64,000 bases of DNA. It comes from Spiroplasma endosymbiont of 'Nebria riversi'. GTDB taxonomy: Bacteria > Bacillota_I > Bacilli_A > Mycoplasmatales > Nriv7. The stretch spans positions 744,001-808,000 of the forward strand of contig NZ_CP065193.1 in NCBI RefSeq assembly GCF_018831625.1. The letters are read 5' to 3'. Positions within the stretch are counted from its first letter, which is position 1. Each line of letters starts with the position of its first letter. Below are positions 19,041-29,779 of the stretch, in pieces. Under the pieces are notes generated by a model, which saw nothing but the letters and a program-made list of their open reading frames with translations, searched no databases and was not told the origin of the DNA. The position numbers and the translations under genes are program-made.

Positions 19041-19418
19041 CTAATTTAAATCAGTTTCTTTTAGCCATTCGGGAATAATATAATTAAAATTAATATTTTT
19101 ATCAGCTTCAGATTTTTTAATATTTTCTAAAAATTTTTGTCGATTTTTAATTTTAACTTCTTCATACAAATTAATAATTTTTCGCCCCTTAATGGTTGTA
19201 ATTTTCTGTGCACCGTTGGTATCATAATTAATAACTTCATAATTATTTTCTGTAAAAATACTGATCACCATCTGATTTGCATGTTTAATTGATGGGTATA
19301 CTAGTTTGCGAGGAACTCAAGAACCACCACCACTATTGGGAATTGATAGTAAAATCGCATTTGTTGTTTCAGCAACAATATATTTTTTATTCAAAAATAA
19401 ATTTTTTAAGTTAGTCAT
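19041..19418 (-). CDS. Plectrovirus-type protein of unknown function
   Basis: 125 residues starting MTNLKNLFLNKKYIVAETTN, with AILLSIPNSGGGSWVPRKLVY and a C-terminus IPEWLKETDLN. It resembles in pattern the 109-residue protein at 48136-48465 (FLN-KKYLLKETQNAILIKAP...GIWFSKRFVY), which heads the plectrovirus block. Both are preceded by the same kind of stem-loop-rich AT region, so this is the first gene of a second, otherwise lost plectrovirus copy. RBS GGAG lies in GAGGAGTTAATAAATA upstream. No known domain recognised. Confidence 0.65.
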
Positions 19419-19882
19419 TATTTATTAACTCCTCATATCAATAATTTTTTATTTTTTGTAAAAAGATAATATACATCCTTCCTTATATGCAATTTCCTAG
19501 TTAGCTAACATAGTTAACTATCTAAATAAATCTATGTTATCTCTTTTATGTTAACTAAGTTATGTTAACTAAGTTATGTTAGCTAACTAGGTGCGAGAAA
19601 TGCTGGAAATTACCAAAAAGCATTTTTTGGCACACCTAAAAAGTGTTCTCATATTTACAACACAATTTTTAGATAGAGTTTAGTTTTTTGTTCGAACAAG
19701 TTAATAAAGTTAGTTTAATTTTATTAATTAAAATACCCACCTTCTTTAAAAAATTATTGTTAAGAGGAGTATTCTTGCTGGTCTAAAATGGTTACCTTGC
19801 ACACATAATTATAAACCAATCTCCAATATTTATACGAAGTGCATATTTTGTTTTACAAAAGAACAAAAAAGACGATATTATT
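19419..19882. promoter_or_regulatory. Plectrovirus-type intergenic stem-loop region
   Basis: No gene. CCTAGTTAGCTAACATA (19496-19512) is repeated inverted at 19575-19591, enclosing direct repeats of ATGTTAACTAAGTT. Right after it AGGTGCGAGAAATGC pairs imperfectly with GCATTTTTTGGCACACCT (to ~19642). The layout (large stem-loop, iterons, adjacent first gene) resembles a replication origin or control region of filamentous phage; that role is inferred. The rest up to 19850 shows only AT-rich sequence. Confidence 0.5.
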
Positions 19883-19892
19883 GTCTTTTTTT
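19864..19892. terminator. Hairpin at the right border of the insert
   Basis: AAAAAAGAC-GATATTATT-GTCTTTTTT, terminator-like on either strand. It overlaps the inner part of the right inverted repeat. Confidence 0.55.
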
Positions 19893-19923
19893 TATCTCAC
19901 TACATCTTTGTTATATGCCCTTT
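19883..19923 (-). repeat. Right terminal inverted repeat of the 18.9-kb insert
   Basis: Reverse complement reads AAAGGGCATATAACAAAG, then ATGTAGTGAGAT and AAAAAAAAGAC, pairing with 1065-1102. CTA follows at 19924-19926, matching CTA at 1062-1064. Confidence 0.75.
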
Positions 19924-20350
19924 CTAAAGTTGTAAAAGAATTAGTACTAATAACAAAAAATGATCAAATGATAATTGTTAATCAATAACGAAATTTAGAA
20001 CGCAATACTAGAAGTTGTAATATAATTCCTGAAACAATACCAACTAATAATCTTGGTACAATACTAAATAATGGATTTTGAAAAACTACTGCCAAAGGTC
20101 CAGGTCCACCTATAATAAATGATGCTAAAAAAGAACTTAATCCTAATAATAATCCTGAGATAACACCAACAATAAATGGGTTCCGCTTTAAAATTTTAAT
20201 TCAAATAATACTAATAATCATTACCACACAAGGAACTAAAGTAATACTAATAACACTAATTTGAATATAACCTAGAAACGGCGTAAAAGTAAATAATAGT
20301 AGTAAGGCCACACTAAGAGTTAAATAACTAATTGCCTTAACATTTAACAT
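19924..20350 (-). pseudogene. ECF transporter S component, N-terminal fragment (split gene, part 1)
   Basis: Starts MLNVKAISYLTLSVALLLLF with four to five hydrophobic helices, including VVMIISIIWIKILKRNPF, GVISGLLLGLSSFLASFI and FSIVPRLLVGIVSGIILQLL, the pattern of ECF S components. After STNSFTTL the frame enters the inverted repeat and stops at 19892. Removing the insert fuses TTL to AMIYFLGA in frame with the fragment at 907-1064. The ATG overlaps the end of tsaE by 14 bases. A pantothenate substrate is suggested only by neighbouring coaX. As it stands the truncated product lacks the last helices and should not couple to the ECF module. Confidence 0.82.
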
Positions 20351-20819
20351 TTAAATCATTGTCCTGTAAAAATTTAATTACTTGCGTTGCAAGAAGACCC
20401 GTACCACTCAAATTAATTACTCTGATAGTATCATCAATTATTTTCCATTGTAATATTAACGCATTATTAAAATCAATAATTTGTAAAACATTTTCATATC
20501 ATTCAATAATATTTAAATTATTATTAAATGTCTCTTCATACATTTCTAAATCTTCATCATTATTTAAACGATAAGCATCCATATGAATTAATTTAAATGA
20601 TTGTTTTGGAATTACATACTCATTCATAATAACAAATGTTGGCGAATTAACTACCGCTGAAATTTGCAAGGCATCTGCTAAATATCTTGTAAATGTTGTT
20701 TTCCCGGCCGCCAATGCTCCTTGCAACAAAATAAAACCCGGCTGCTTAGCATATTTAGCAATAATAGCTCCCAATGCTTCTGTTTGTGCCTCATTATGAG
20801 TTATAAACTGCAAATTCAT
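20337..20819 (-). CDS. tsaE: tRNA t6A biosynthesis ATPase TsaE
   Basis: About 160 residues. The P-loop is GALAAGKTTFTRYLADAL (residues ~34-51), followed by SPTFVIMNEY and the HMDAYRLNN motif, all characteristic of TsaE, whose ATPase recycles the TsaB-TsaD complex after each t6A transfer. The start could be GTG 20822 or ATG 20819; I chose the ATG because GTG directly follows the upstream TAA. The gene stops at 20337 inside the next gene. Genes on either side are co-directional and nearly touching, so it is the second gene of the interrupted operon whose distal end holds tsaB. Confidence 0.9.
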
Positions 20820-20822
20820 CAC

Positions 20823-21764
20823 TTATTTTGGTTCTCCTCTACTAATCACTTCATCTAAATCACTAATAATATTTTTAACATCATTAAAATCATTAATTCG
20901 TGCTCCCGCAGCAAAATTATGACCACCACCATTATATTTGCCAGCAACAGTATTAACAAAAAATTTATTTGATCGTAGTTCAACACGAATATTATGATTT
21001 TCATCCTCGCAAAAAAATACTCAAATTGGTTTATTTTTAACATTAGCTAATAGATTGACCTTACTAGCAACAGTATTATGATTAATGCCTAATTTCTTTA
21101 ATGTTTTGTTATCAAATACTAAATATAAAACTCCCTTCTTTGAAGTTTGATAATTTTCATAAACAAAACTCATAAATTTTAAATCTTCTTCACTAATTTG
21201 ATACATTTCACGATATAATTGATCTAAATCAAACCCTTTTATTAATAAAAAACTAGCAAGACTAAATGTTCTGGCATTAGTTCGTGAATAAAGAAAACGA
21301 CCACTATCTGTTACCATTCCATGATAAATAATTCTTGCTGCTAACGGCGTAACTTTTAAATTACATTCCTTAACTCATAAAGCAATCATTTCACTAGCTG
21401 AACCAAATTGTTCATCAACTCAAATAATATCACCATAAGGTTCAACATTGGGATGATGGTCAATCTTAATAATAGTTTTCGCTAATTTATATCGGTCATC
21501 ATCAACTCGTGCTAAATTACCACAATCACCAATAATAACTAAACTATCTTTAAAATCATCATCACGCACTGTATCCATAGTCCCAATAAAGTTTAAATAA
21601 TCACTATTCGTTCCCGCCGCCAGGACAATCTTATCAGGTCAATTAGTTTTAATTATTTCTTTTAAACCTAACTGCACACCATAAGCATCACCGTCAGGAA
21701 TAATATGACGAAGCAATATAATTCGATTATGTTCCTTAATTAACTGCAAAATCTTATCTTTCAT
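20823..21764 (-). CDS. nrnA: DHH/DHHA1 phosphoesterase, NrnA-like
   Basis: 313 residues starting MKDKILQLIKEHNRIILLRH. DHH-domain motifs: PDGDAYG near residue 24, GDCGN and KIDHHPNVEPYG (DHH) in the first 110 residues, and YHGMVTDSG. DHHA1 signature GGGHNFAAGARI near the C-terminus. Such enzymes hydrolyse oligoribonucleotides or pAp; many mollicutes use them as nanoRNase. At least two UGA Trp codons occur, one at KPIWVFF, so a frame break read there under the standard code is not real. First gene of the operon; 117 bases of AT-rich sequence upstream separate it from IS1595. Confidence 0.9.
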
Positions 21765-21881
21765 ATTTTTACCTTCCTAAAATTCCTTATTAAGGTAATT
21801 TTATAACAAATTCTCTTAATTTTAAAATAATAAATAATTTTACTAAATTTATTATTTTTAATAAATAACTCTAACATATTT

Positions 21882-23026
21882 TTTTAATTTTGTAAAAAAC
21901 TCTTGATATTTATTGAATATACTTAATTTTAGATATATTTTTAATATGATAGAGGTGGATAATAATTATGGAAAAAATAATTCAAGAACTAGTAAATAGT
22001 TTAACAGATGATCAATTTTTAGAATTTTATGAAAAAGTCAAACAACAAGCAGAATTAATAAAAAAACAAAAAAGTTTAAATGAAATTGATCAAAAATTTA
22101 GAGCACAAGGTATTAAATGCCCTGAATGTGAATCTTACCATTGCGTTAAAAATGAACATAATTCAGAAGTAAAACAAAAATATTTATGTAAAAATTGCCG
22201 TGCAAGTTTTGACGCTTTTCGTAATCATTTTATTTATTGAAGTCATTTAAATTATGAACAATGAAATTTATTGATTCAAATTTCATTGCTGGGGCAATCT
22301 AGTAAAATAATTTCTCGTTTTATTAAAACTACATTAAAAACTGCTTGATATAATCGTCAAAAATTAATGAAATCAAAACAATTAGAAAATACCCAATTAA
22401 AATTTAAAAAATTATCTGGTAAAATCCAAATCGATGAAACATTTATTAAAGAAATTCATAAAGGAAATTTCAAACATAAAACTGATCCACGAAGAATTAA
22501 CCTTGACCCATTCGCAACTAATACTAAATGTTGTATTCAAATGGCAGTTGATAATAATAACAATATTTATGTTAAATCCACAAACACCAAACGTTTACAA
22601 AAACAATGAGTTATTGAAAATATGAACAAAGAATTAATTAACCAAAATTCAATTATTACTTCTGATATGCAAAAATTATATTTTTTAGTAGCAAAACAAA
22701 CAAATTCTACTTTATGTGTAACTAAAACAACAATTAATCCTGAAGCTAGTTATCGTAACTTAAATAAAATCAGTAAATTACAATCTAGTCTTAAAGAAGC
22801 CTTAATTCATTATCATGGTTTAGGTTTTACTAATATTCAAAATTATTTAAATCTCTGAAAATGAAAATACCAACATAAGGGTTTAACTCCAAACCAACAA
22901 ACAGCGGTATTATATTTTAATGTATAAAAAATTAAAGTAAAAATAGTAATTTTAGATAAAAGCCTTTTAAAATTATCAAGTTGATGATTTTTTTTATTTT
23001 ATCAAGAGTTTTCGACAAAATTAAAA
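21882..23026 (+). mobile_element. IS1595-family element, copy 3 (intact)
   Basis: Both ends and a full transposase gene. No clear 8-bp target repeat is visible beside the ends, which lie in A/T runs. The right end is 75 bases from the trpS start. Confidence 0.87.
21968..22927 (+). CDS. IS1595-family transposase, full length
   Basis: 319 residues from MEKIIQELVNSLTDDQFLEF to QTAVLYFNV. An N-terminal zinc ribbon (CPEC near 51-54, CKNC near 75-78) is followed by an IS1595/ISXO2-type DDE domain: QIDETFIKEIHKGNFKHK (first Asp ~residue 152), MAVDNNNNIYVKS, then IITSDMQKLYFLV (second Asp). Five or more UGA Trp codons are needed (FIYWSHLNYEQWNL, TAWYNRQ, KQWVIEN, NLWKWKY), so it works only under code 4. 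GAGGTGG precedes the ATG. It is the only lesion-free copy in the window and could mobilise the defective ones. Confidence 0.9.
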
Positions 23027-23100
23027 TTCTTTTTTATTATTATTTATAGTAAAATTGATACATTATCAATGAGATTTATTTATTTTAGGAGGAATTACTA

Positions 23101-24108
23101 TTGAAACCACGCTTATTATCAGGTATTACTAATACTGGAAAAATTACTATTGGTAATTATATTGGTGTTATTCAAAATTTTATTAAATTACAAGAAGAAT
23201 ATGATGTTTTTATCTTTGTTGCCAATTTGCATGCTATTGTCTCAATAAAAAATCATGACCACGATGTTCTTAAAAATAATATTCGTGATTTAGTTGCGTT
23301 ATATGTTGCTTGTGGTTTAGATCCCGATAAGATTACAATTTTTGCTCAATCTGACATTTTAGAGCATTGCCAATTAGGTCATATGCTGCTATGTCATACA
23401 TCAATGGGAGAACTAAATCGCATGACACAATTTAAAGATAAAACACAATCATTTAAACAACATAATAATACTGAAACGATACCAACAGGATTATTTACTT
23501 ATCCAGCATTAATGGCGGCTGATATCTTACTATATGATGCTACTATTGTTCCTGTGGGAATTGATCAAAAGCAACATCTAGAATTAACAAGAAATATTGC
23601 GATCAGAATGAATAATAAATATGGTAATATCTTTACAATTCCAGAACCATATATTGCTCCTAATGGTAAAAAAATAATGAACTTACAAAATCCCTTAAAA
23701 AAAATGTCAAAATCACATGAAAATCCTAAAACTTACATTTCTCTTTTAGATAATTTAAATGATGTTACCACAAAAATTAAAAGCGCCATTACTGATAGTG
23801 AAAATAAAATTTTTTATGATGAAATTAATAAACCAGGAATTAGTAATCTTTTAAATATTTATTGTGCTTTTACAAATACTACAATTGAAGAAGCAACAAA
23901 TGAGTTTTCTGACCAAAATTATGTTGTTTTTAAAGAAAAAGTTGCTAAAGTTGTTTGCCATCAACTTGAAATTATTCAAAGAAAATATAACGAAATTATT
24001 GCTAATAATAAATGAAAACATTGATTATTGCAAGGAAAAGAAAAAGCAACAAAAATTGCTCACGAAAAATTGCAATTAATCCAAGATAAAATCGGGATTA
24101 ATTACTAA
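23101..24108 (+). CDS. trpS: Tryptophanyl-tRNA synthetase
   Basis: 335 residues, normal for bacterial TrpRS. Class I signatures: TGKITIGNYIGVIQN (HIGH-like, residues ~12-26) and KKMSKSHEN (KMSKS, ~residue 201). The start is TTG with AGGAGG seven bases upstream; no ATG fits. It charges tRNA-Trp, which in this lineage must also read UGA. UGA itself encodes Trp twice in NKWKHWLLQGK near the C-terminus. The IS1595 right end lies 75 bases upstream, so the promoter (TATAGTAAAAT) is just outside the IS. Followed after 18 bases by a HAD phosphatase. Confidence 0.95.
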
Positions 24109-24126
24109 AAATAAAGGAGAAAAACA

Positions 24127-24984
24127 ATGATTAAATTTAATCATATTGATAAAAAAAGATTAATCCTTATTGACCTTGATGGAACAACATTAATGGATGA
24201 TGGAAAAACAATGCATCCATTAACTATTCAAGGATTACAAAAAACTATTGCTCAAGGTCATATTGTTTGTATTGTTACAGGAAGACCCCGCCGTGGAAGT
24301 ATTTCTTTTTATAATGAACTAGGATTAAAAACATTACTTTGCAATTTTAATGGTGGTCACATTCATGATCCATTATTAAGAGAATTTAAACGCTTAGTAT
24401 TTCCAATTTCTTATGACACCGTAAAAGCAGTTTTAAAAGAAAACGATGTCAAAACTTCTTTATATAATGGTCTTGTAGAATACTACAACAAAGCAGTTTG
24501 CTTAAAACAAACAGAAAATTTTGAACGATACTTTCATTTAACAGATATTCCAACGGACAATTTTATTATTGGCAATCTTTTAGAAAACTGAAGTGGTTCT
24601 GCTAATAATATTGTTTTACAATTAAAAAGTCCCCAACATTTAGATAAAGTTATTCGTAGTTTAGAAAAATATACTAATACTTTAAAAATTAATATTTGAA
24701 CGCATGATAATGACAAAGAACACCCTGTTCTAGACCTATCAAATAAATTTATTAATAAAGGGATGGCGGCTGAAATTCTTTCACAATATTACAATATAGA
24801 TATTAGAGATGTTATTGCCTTTGGTGATGAATTTAATGATTTAGAAATGATTACCAAAGTTGGTTATGGTATTGTAATGAAAAATGGTATTGAAACTTTA
24901 AAAGTATTTTCTAAAGATATTACTGAACATACTAATGATGAAGGTGGTGTTGGCATATATTTAGAAAAACTATTAAACTTATAA
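24127..24984 (+). CDS. Cof-type HAD-IIB phosphatase
   Basis: 285 residues. HAD motif I is LILIDLDGTTLM (catalytic Asp pair), motif II CIVTGRPRR, the Lys region FINKGMAAEIL, and motif III/IV VIAFGDEFNDLEMI. The cap is the C2B type of Cof-like sugar-phosphate and FMN phosphatases. Mollicutes carry many such paralogues, so the substrate cannot be named. AAAGGAG lies 7 bases before the ATG. It is co-transcribed with trpS (18-base gap) and ends at a strong terminator. Confidence 0.9.
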
Positions 24985-24995
24985 CTTAAAACAAA

Positions 24996-25030
24996 TAAAA
25001 AGATGCTTGGATATTACAAGCATCTTTTTA
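24996..25030 (+). terminator. trpS-HAD operon terminator
   Basis: AAAAGATGCTTG-GATATTA-CAAGCATCTTTTT, ~12 bases after the stop. Confidence 0.9.
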
Positions 25031-25134
25031 ATATAGTACATTACCTACCAATATTAGTATGAATAATAATATTTTTCGGTTAATTTATTATTGTTTGAAT
25101 TATCACCAATTTTAAGATGCCAAACATTCATTAA

Positions 25135-27066
25135 CTATTTTTTATTTACTATTAATTCATTACATAAATTAATAAACTCATCAATCGTAACTGTTATTTG
25201 TTCTTCTTTACTATATTGACGATAAGTAATCTTTTTAGTAGCAATTTCCTTTTGACCGATAACAATTTGGAAAGGTATTTTTTTAGTTTGCGCAATACGA
25301 ATTTTATAATCTAACCGTTCACTACTAGCATCAACAAATGACCTTAAATTATGGGTTTTAAATAGCTTTTCTAATTCATAACAATATGCTTGATGCTCTT
25401 CTTTAATAGGAATTAAAGTAATCTGCTTAGGACTTAATCATAGTGGTAAAATTCCACCTGTTTGTTCTAATAAAACAGCAATAAAGCGTTCATAAGTGCC
25501 AATTAAACCACGATGAATAATAACAGGGCGAACTTCTTGTCCATTCTCATCTTGATAAGATAAATCAAATTTTTCTGGCAGTAAAAAGTCCAACTGAATT
25601 GTTGAAACCGTAATATTGTGTCCTAACACTGTTTTAATTTGAATATCTAATTTCGGACCATAAAAAGCTGCTTCGCCAAGCATTACAATATATTTAATTT
25701 TTAATTCATCTAAGGCTTCTTTTAAAACTTTCTCAGCTTTAATTCACATTTCATCATTATCATAATAACTTTTTTTATCTTGAAAATCTCTTAATGATAA
25801 TGAATAGTAATTAACTTCAATATTTAATGCTAACAATATTTCGCTAATTAATTTAAATGTTGTTTGAAATTCAGTTTTTATTTGATCAAAACGACAAAAA
25901 ATATGAGCATCAGTCAACTCCATTGCTCGAACGCGTTCTAAACCAGTTAAAGCGCCACTAGCTTCATAACGATATAATAACTCATGTTCAGCAAATCGTA
26001 ATGGCAAATCACGATAAGAGCGTAATTTATAACAATAAATTAAACAATGATGTGGACACGACATCGGTCGAAGCACAAGTTGTTCATTATTCAATGACAT
26101 AACCGGAAACATATTTTGTTGATAATGATCTCAATGACCACTAGTGCGATATAATGCTATTGCCCCCATTACTGGTGTTGCAACTTCTAAATAATCATAA
26201 AAGAACTCTTGCAAACGCAAATACTCTTGCAATTGTTTTTTAAGAATCATTCCATTAGGCAATCAAATTGGTAATCCTTGACCTGCCAATGAATCAAACA
26301 TAAAAATTTCTAAATCTTTACCAATTTTTCGATGGTCTCGTTCTTTTCTTAAAGCAATTAATGCTAATAATGTTGCTAATTTCTCTTTTGAAAAATGACA
26401 AACACCATAAATTCTTTGAATTTGCTTATTGTTAGCATCATTATTTCAATAAACTCCAGCAAGTGATGAAAGCATAAAATTTTCAACAATTTTAGTATTA
26501 TCTAAAGCAATAAAATTATTAATGAAGGAACTGTTATCAACAGTATATATACCAACAACACCTCTAAGTGTTAAAAGTTGTTCTAGAAAATAAGGATTAT
26601 TTTCATATAATCGTTGTAAATCGTGCGGTGATTTTAACTCATATTTAATTTCTAAGTCTTTTTTAAGAAATTCTTGCATTTGCTTAGTAATAATTTCTAA
26701 ATCTTGTTCTTTAATGTGGGTTTGAAAATCAAAATCAACAAAAAAACCTTCATCACCAACATTAATATTGGCAATTAGTAAACCCTTTCAATTAGTTTGT
26801 AATGTTTTTGCTAAAACAATAGCTGCTGAATAATTAATTACTTTTAATGCCTCATCTAAATCTTTTGTAATTATTTCTAATATAATATCATTTTCTAAAA
26901 CATAAGTTTTAATATCTTTTCATTCATTATTAACTTTAACAGCAATAATATTTTCTTGTCAATTAGCATCAATACTTGTTAAAACATCACTAAGTACTAC
27001 TCCTAATGGATACGATTTATTTTCATTATTAATTTTTACAGTAACAATTTGTTCCGTTGCCGACAT
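25135..27066 (-). CDS. thrS: Threonyl-tRNA synthetase
   Basis: 643 residues, full length. The N-terminal TGS-like region starts [19 protein letters not shown]. The class II core has [15 protein letters not shown] (motif with the zinc-binding Cys and His), [16 protein letters not shown] and [15 protein letters not shown] (motif 2), [14 protein letters not shown] and [20 protein letters not shown] (motif 3), then the anticodon-binding domain to the TAG at 25135. At least four UGA Trp codons occur. ATG 27066 follows AGAAAGGATATAG. The terminator hairpin of pyk is only ~20 bases upstream, so the promoter is either inside that hairpin region or transcription reads through from pyk. Confidence 0.94.
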
Positions 27067-27086
27067 ATCCTATATCCTTTCTAGCG

Positions 27087-27120
27087 AAAAAGACGTTCAT
27101 TAGCAAATTGAACGTCTTTA
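27087..27120 (-). terminator. Hairpin between pyk and thrS
   Basis: On the minus strand AAAGACGTTCA-ATTTGCTA-TGAACGTCTTTTT. It ends the pyk transcript and sits directly in front of the thrS ribosome site, so partial read-through would couple thrS to pyk. Confidence 0.8.
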
Positions 27121-27135
27121 ACACTGTTAATGTAA

Positions 27136-28572
27136 TTATTTTATTTGTAATTTTCTCATTTCATTACCATTAACAATTAAAACTTGTTCATTAGTTTTGG
27201 CGCCATATTTTCTAGCAATATTATTTAATAAACTATCATCATTAATTACTTTATTAATATTAATAACTAATTCTGGATAAACACCATACCAAATCCCAAA
27301 ACTATTTCTAATTCTTTCATCAGTAACTAATGGAATTAATGTACTGCGAACACGAGCATTAGATAAAGTTTTAGTTAATAATTGATCATTGCTATCATCT
27401 AAAACAATAACTTGATGAATTCGTTTTTGCTTTTGAATTTTTTCACCAAGAACTTCTTTACCAACTTGATAAACAAAATCTTTAAAAGGTGACGTTGATC
27501 ATTTAATAAATCTTTCTAAATAACCTTCATATCAAAAATGAATTTCTGCTTTTCTAACGACTCTCGTCATTGCTTCAATTGATTTTTCAGGATATTCACC
27601 ATTAGCTGTTTCGCCAGATAACATTGTTGTATCCACACCTAAATCAACTGCTCAATAAATATCTGATACTTCAGCTCTTGTTGGTAAAGGATTAGATAAC
27701 ATCGACTCTAACATTTGCGTAGCGACAATTACTGGCACCATTGCTTTATTACATTTACGAATAACATGTTTTTGAATTAAAGGCACCTCAGCATAAGGTA
27801 CATCAACACCTAAATCACCACGCGCAATCATAATACCATCACTATTAGCAATAATTTCATCAATGTTATCAACAGCATATCGTGATTCAATTTTGGCAAT
27901 AATTTTAATATCAGTACCACCATTTCCATCTAACAATTGACGCATCTCTTGTAAATCTTTAGCATCATGAACAAAAGAAGCAGCTACATAATCTACTTTT
28001 TGTTCACATCCAAAAATAAGATCGGCACGATCTTTGTCGGAAATAAAAGGTAATGACAGTTTAATTCCTGAAACAATAATCGCACGATGATTTTTAACAA
28101 GATGAGTATTAACAGCACGACAAATAATTGACTTATCATCATCTTTATTATTAATTCCTAAAACAATTAACTGTAACTTACCATCATCTACTAATAATCT
28201 TTGTTCAACTTGAATATCATTAACAAGATTTTCATAATTAATTGAAAATTCCGTTTCCGTACCTTCAATTTCTTTATTCGTATAAATAATAACCCTGCTA
28301 TCTTTACTTATTAACGCCTCGCCGCCTTTAAAAGAATGAGTTCTAATTTCTGGACCTTTAGTATCTAATATTAGTGATAGTGGCCTTTGTACTTGCTGAA
28401 TAATAGATTTAGCAAATTCAACGCGCTTACCATGTTCTTCAAAATCACCGTGAGAAAAGTTTAAACGATATACATTTGCTCCCTTTTGTGCTAAACGAAG
28501 CATCAAATCTCTGGTTTCACTAGTCGGACCAATTGTCGTAATGGTTTTTACTCTTTTATTTATAAAAAGCAT
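27136..28572 (-). CDS. pyk: Pyruvate kinase
   Basis: 478 residues. N-terminal [16 protein letters not shown] and [14 protein letters not shown] (substrate Arg-Asn loop), [12 protein letters not shown], the active-site [18 protein letters not shown] (catalytic Lys) and [14 protein letters not shown], then ATQMLESM and [18 protein letters not shown]. One UGA (W in DIYWA) must be read through. It makes ATP and pyruvate from PEP, the main substrate-level phosphorylation step in glycolysis of these wall-less bacteria. The C-terminal regulatory domain continues to MRKLQIK. Confidence 0.95.
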
Positions 28573-28734
28573 TTATTTTAATCCTCATTTCTATTTTTGT
28601 AAATAACAGTTTAATTTTAACATAAAAACATATTTTAAATTAATTTGTTAATTGTAAAGAAAGTAAATTCAATTATTTCTTTTATTAATTATATCAAATA
28701 TTATTAATAAACAATAAAATTTAAAAAACAAGTC

Positions 28735-29751
28735 TTATTGTTCAATATCAATAAATAACCATTCATTTTTTTCTAATTTAAAAATGTCTGCATTGTAATT
28801 TCTAACCCTTGATTTAATAAGTCGTGATTTAAAACAACATAAATTTTATCATCAATTATCTTGTAAGATGAAATTCAAAATGAGTCCATTGAAAACTTAT
28901 ATGTTTTATTATCAATAATCATTAATTCCTTTTGTAAAATTTGCGAAATAATTTGAAAAATCTGAAACTTTTGATTACTACTATCTAATAATTCCTGATT
29001 TATATATGCTCCTTCCAATTTACTTTTAATATTATTAAAAAATTTAGTAATTAATGAAAATGATTGATTATTAATTTTTGAATTAAATAAATGCAATTTA
29101 AATGATAAATCAGTATTTTTTACTTTAATAACTCCATAACGAGTAACATCAAATATTCCTCATTCTAAGTAATTTAAATTATGAGTAATATCTTCTACTT
29201 TTAAATTTAACAATATATTATCATATTCATGATTTCAATCATCAAAATTAATTTTTAAATCGCCAAAAATATCCTAATTCTCAGTTAGAAACCTAGGAAC
29301 AGAATTTTTAGATACTGTTGCTTGCTTCATTTTACTCAAAAAGCCACTAAAAATTCTTCGTAAAAAATCAAGTAATTTATTACTTTCAACAGTAGTAACA
29401 TCAGTAACGCTTTCAAGTAATTCCGTCGCATTACCAAAAGATAATAATGGCATTGTTTTACTAACAGTAGATATTAGCGCTGATAACTTAGAAGTTTTTC
29501 ATAAGTAATATCCTAATATTGCCATCCCTGCTAATGACAATCCCCCGGCAAGTCATTTTCAATATGTTGTTGATCACCGCAATCTTTGACCTTCATCACC
29601 CAATTCTTTCAAGACTCTCCTCATCAATTTTGACTCCTTCTGGATCTTCCCTTGGAGGGCGGGATGATTCAATAATATTGATTTTTAATTTAATTGGCTC
29701 TTGTTCTTTAAAATAATTAAAAATGGCATAAGCCTCATTTTCACTAATAGT
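28735..29751 (-). pseudogene. Phage-type membrane protein, IS-truncated with several lesions
   Basis: The reading begins inside IS3-F's right edge (SENEAYAIFNYFKEQEPIKL, SRPPREDPEGVKIDEE), shifts frame near 29600 (GDEGQRLRWSTTYWKW), then has a membrane helix (LAGGLSLAGMAILGYYLW), a TAG at 29274-29276 (after RFLTEN) and a further frameshift near 28775 before FKLEKNEWLFIDIEQ. If the first shift is not a lesion, two genes overlap here (the first ending at 29488, the second starting at ATG 29624). No family recognised; probably part of the same decayed prophage as 15692-17792. Confidence 0.5.
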
Positions 29752-29779
29752 GGTATGGCAACCCTTTTTTGGACACTTT

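Noticed and set aside
19490-19600. CRISPR-like array of ATGTTAACTAAGTT repeats
   Set aside because: Only two or three short repeats without regular spacers and no cas genes; better explained as a viral stem-loop or iteron region.
1065-19923. The block as an integrative conjugative element
   Set aside because: No conjugation, relaxase or integrase genes recognised inside; the content is IS copies, pepF and phage scraps.
20359-21043. ORFs at 20359-20574 (plus) and 20855-21043 (minus)
   Set aside because: They overlap tsaE and the nrnA-like gene in other frames; low-complexity translations.
29519-29716. Plus-strand ORF opposite the phage membrane gene
   Set aside because: Antisense to a better reading with a membrane helix; no upstream ribosome site.
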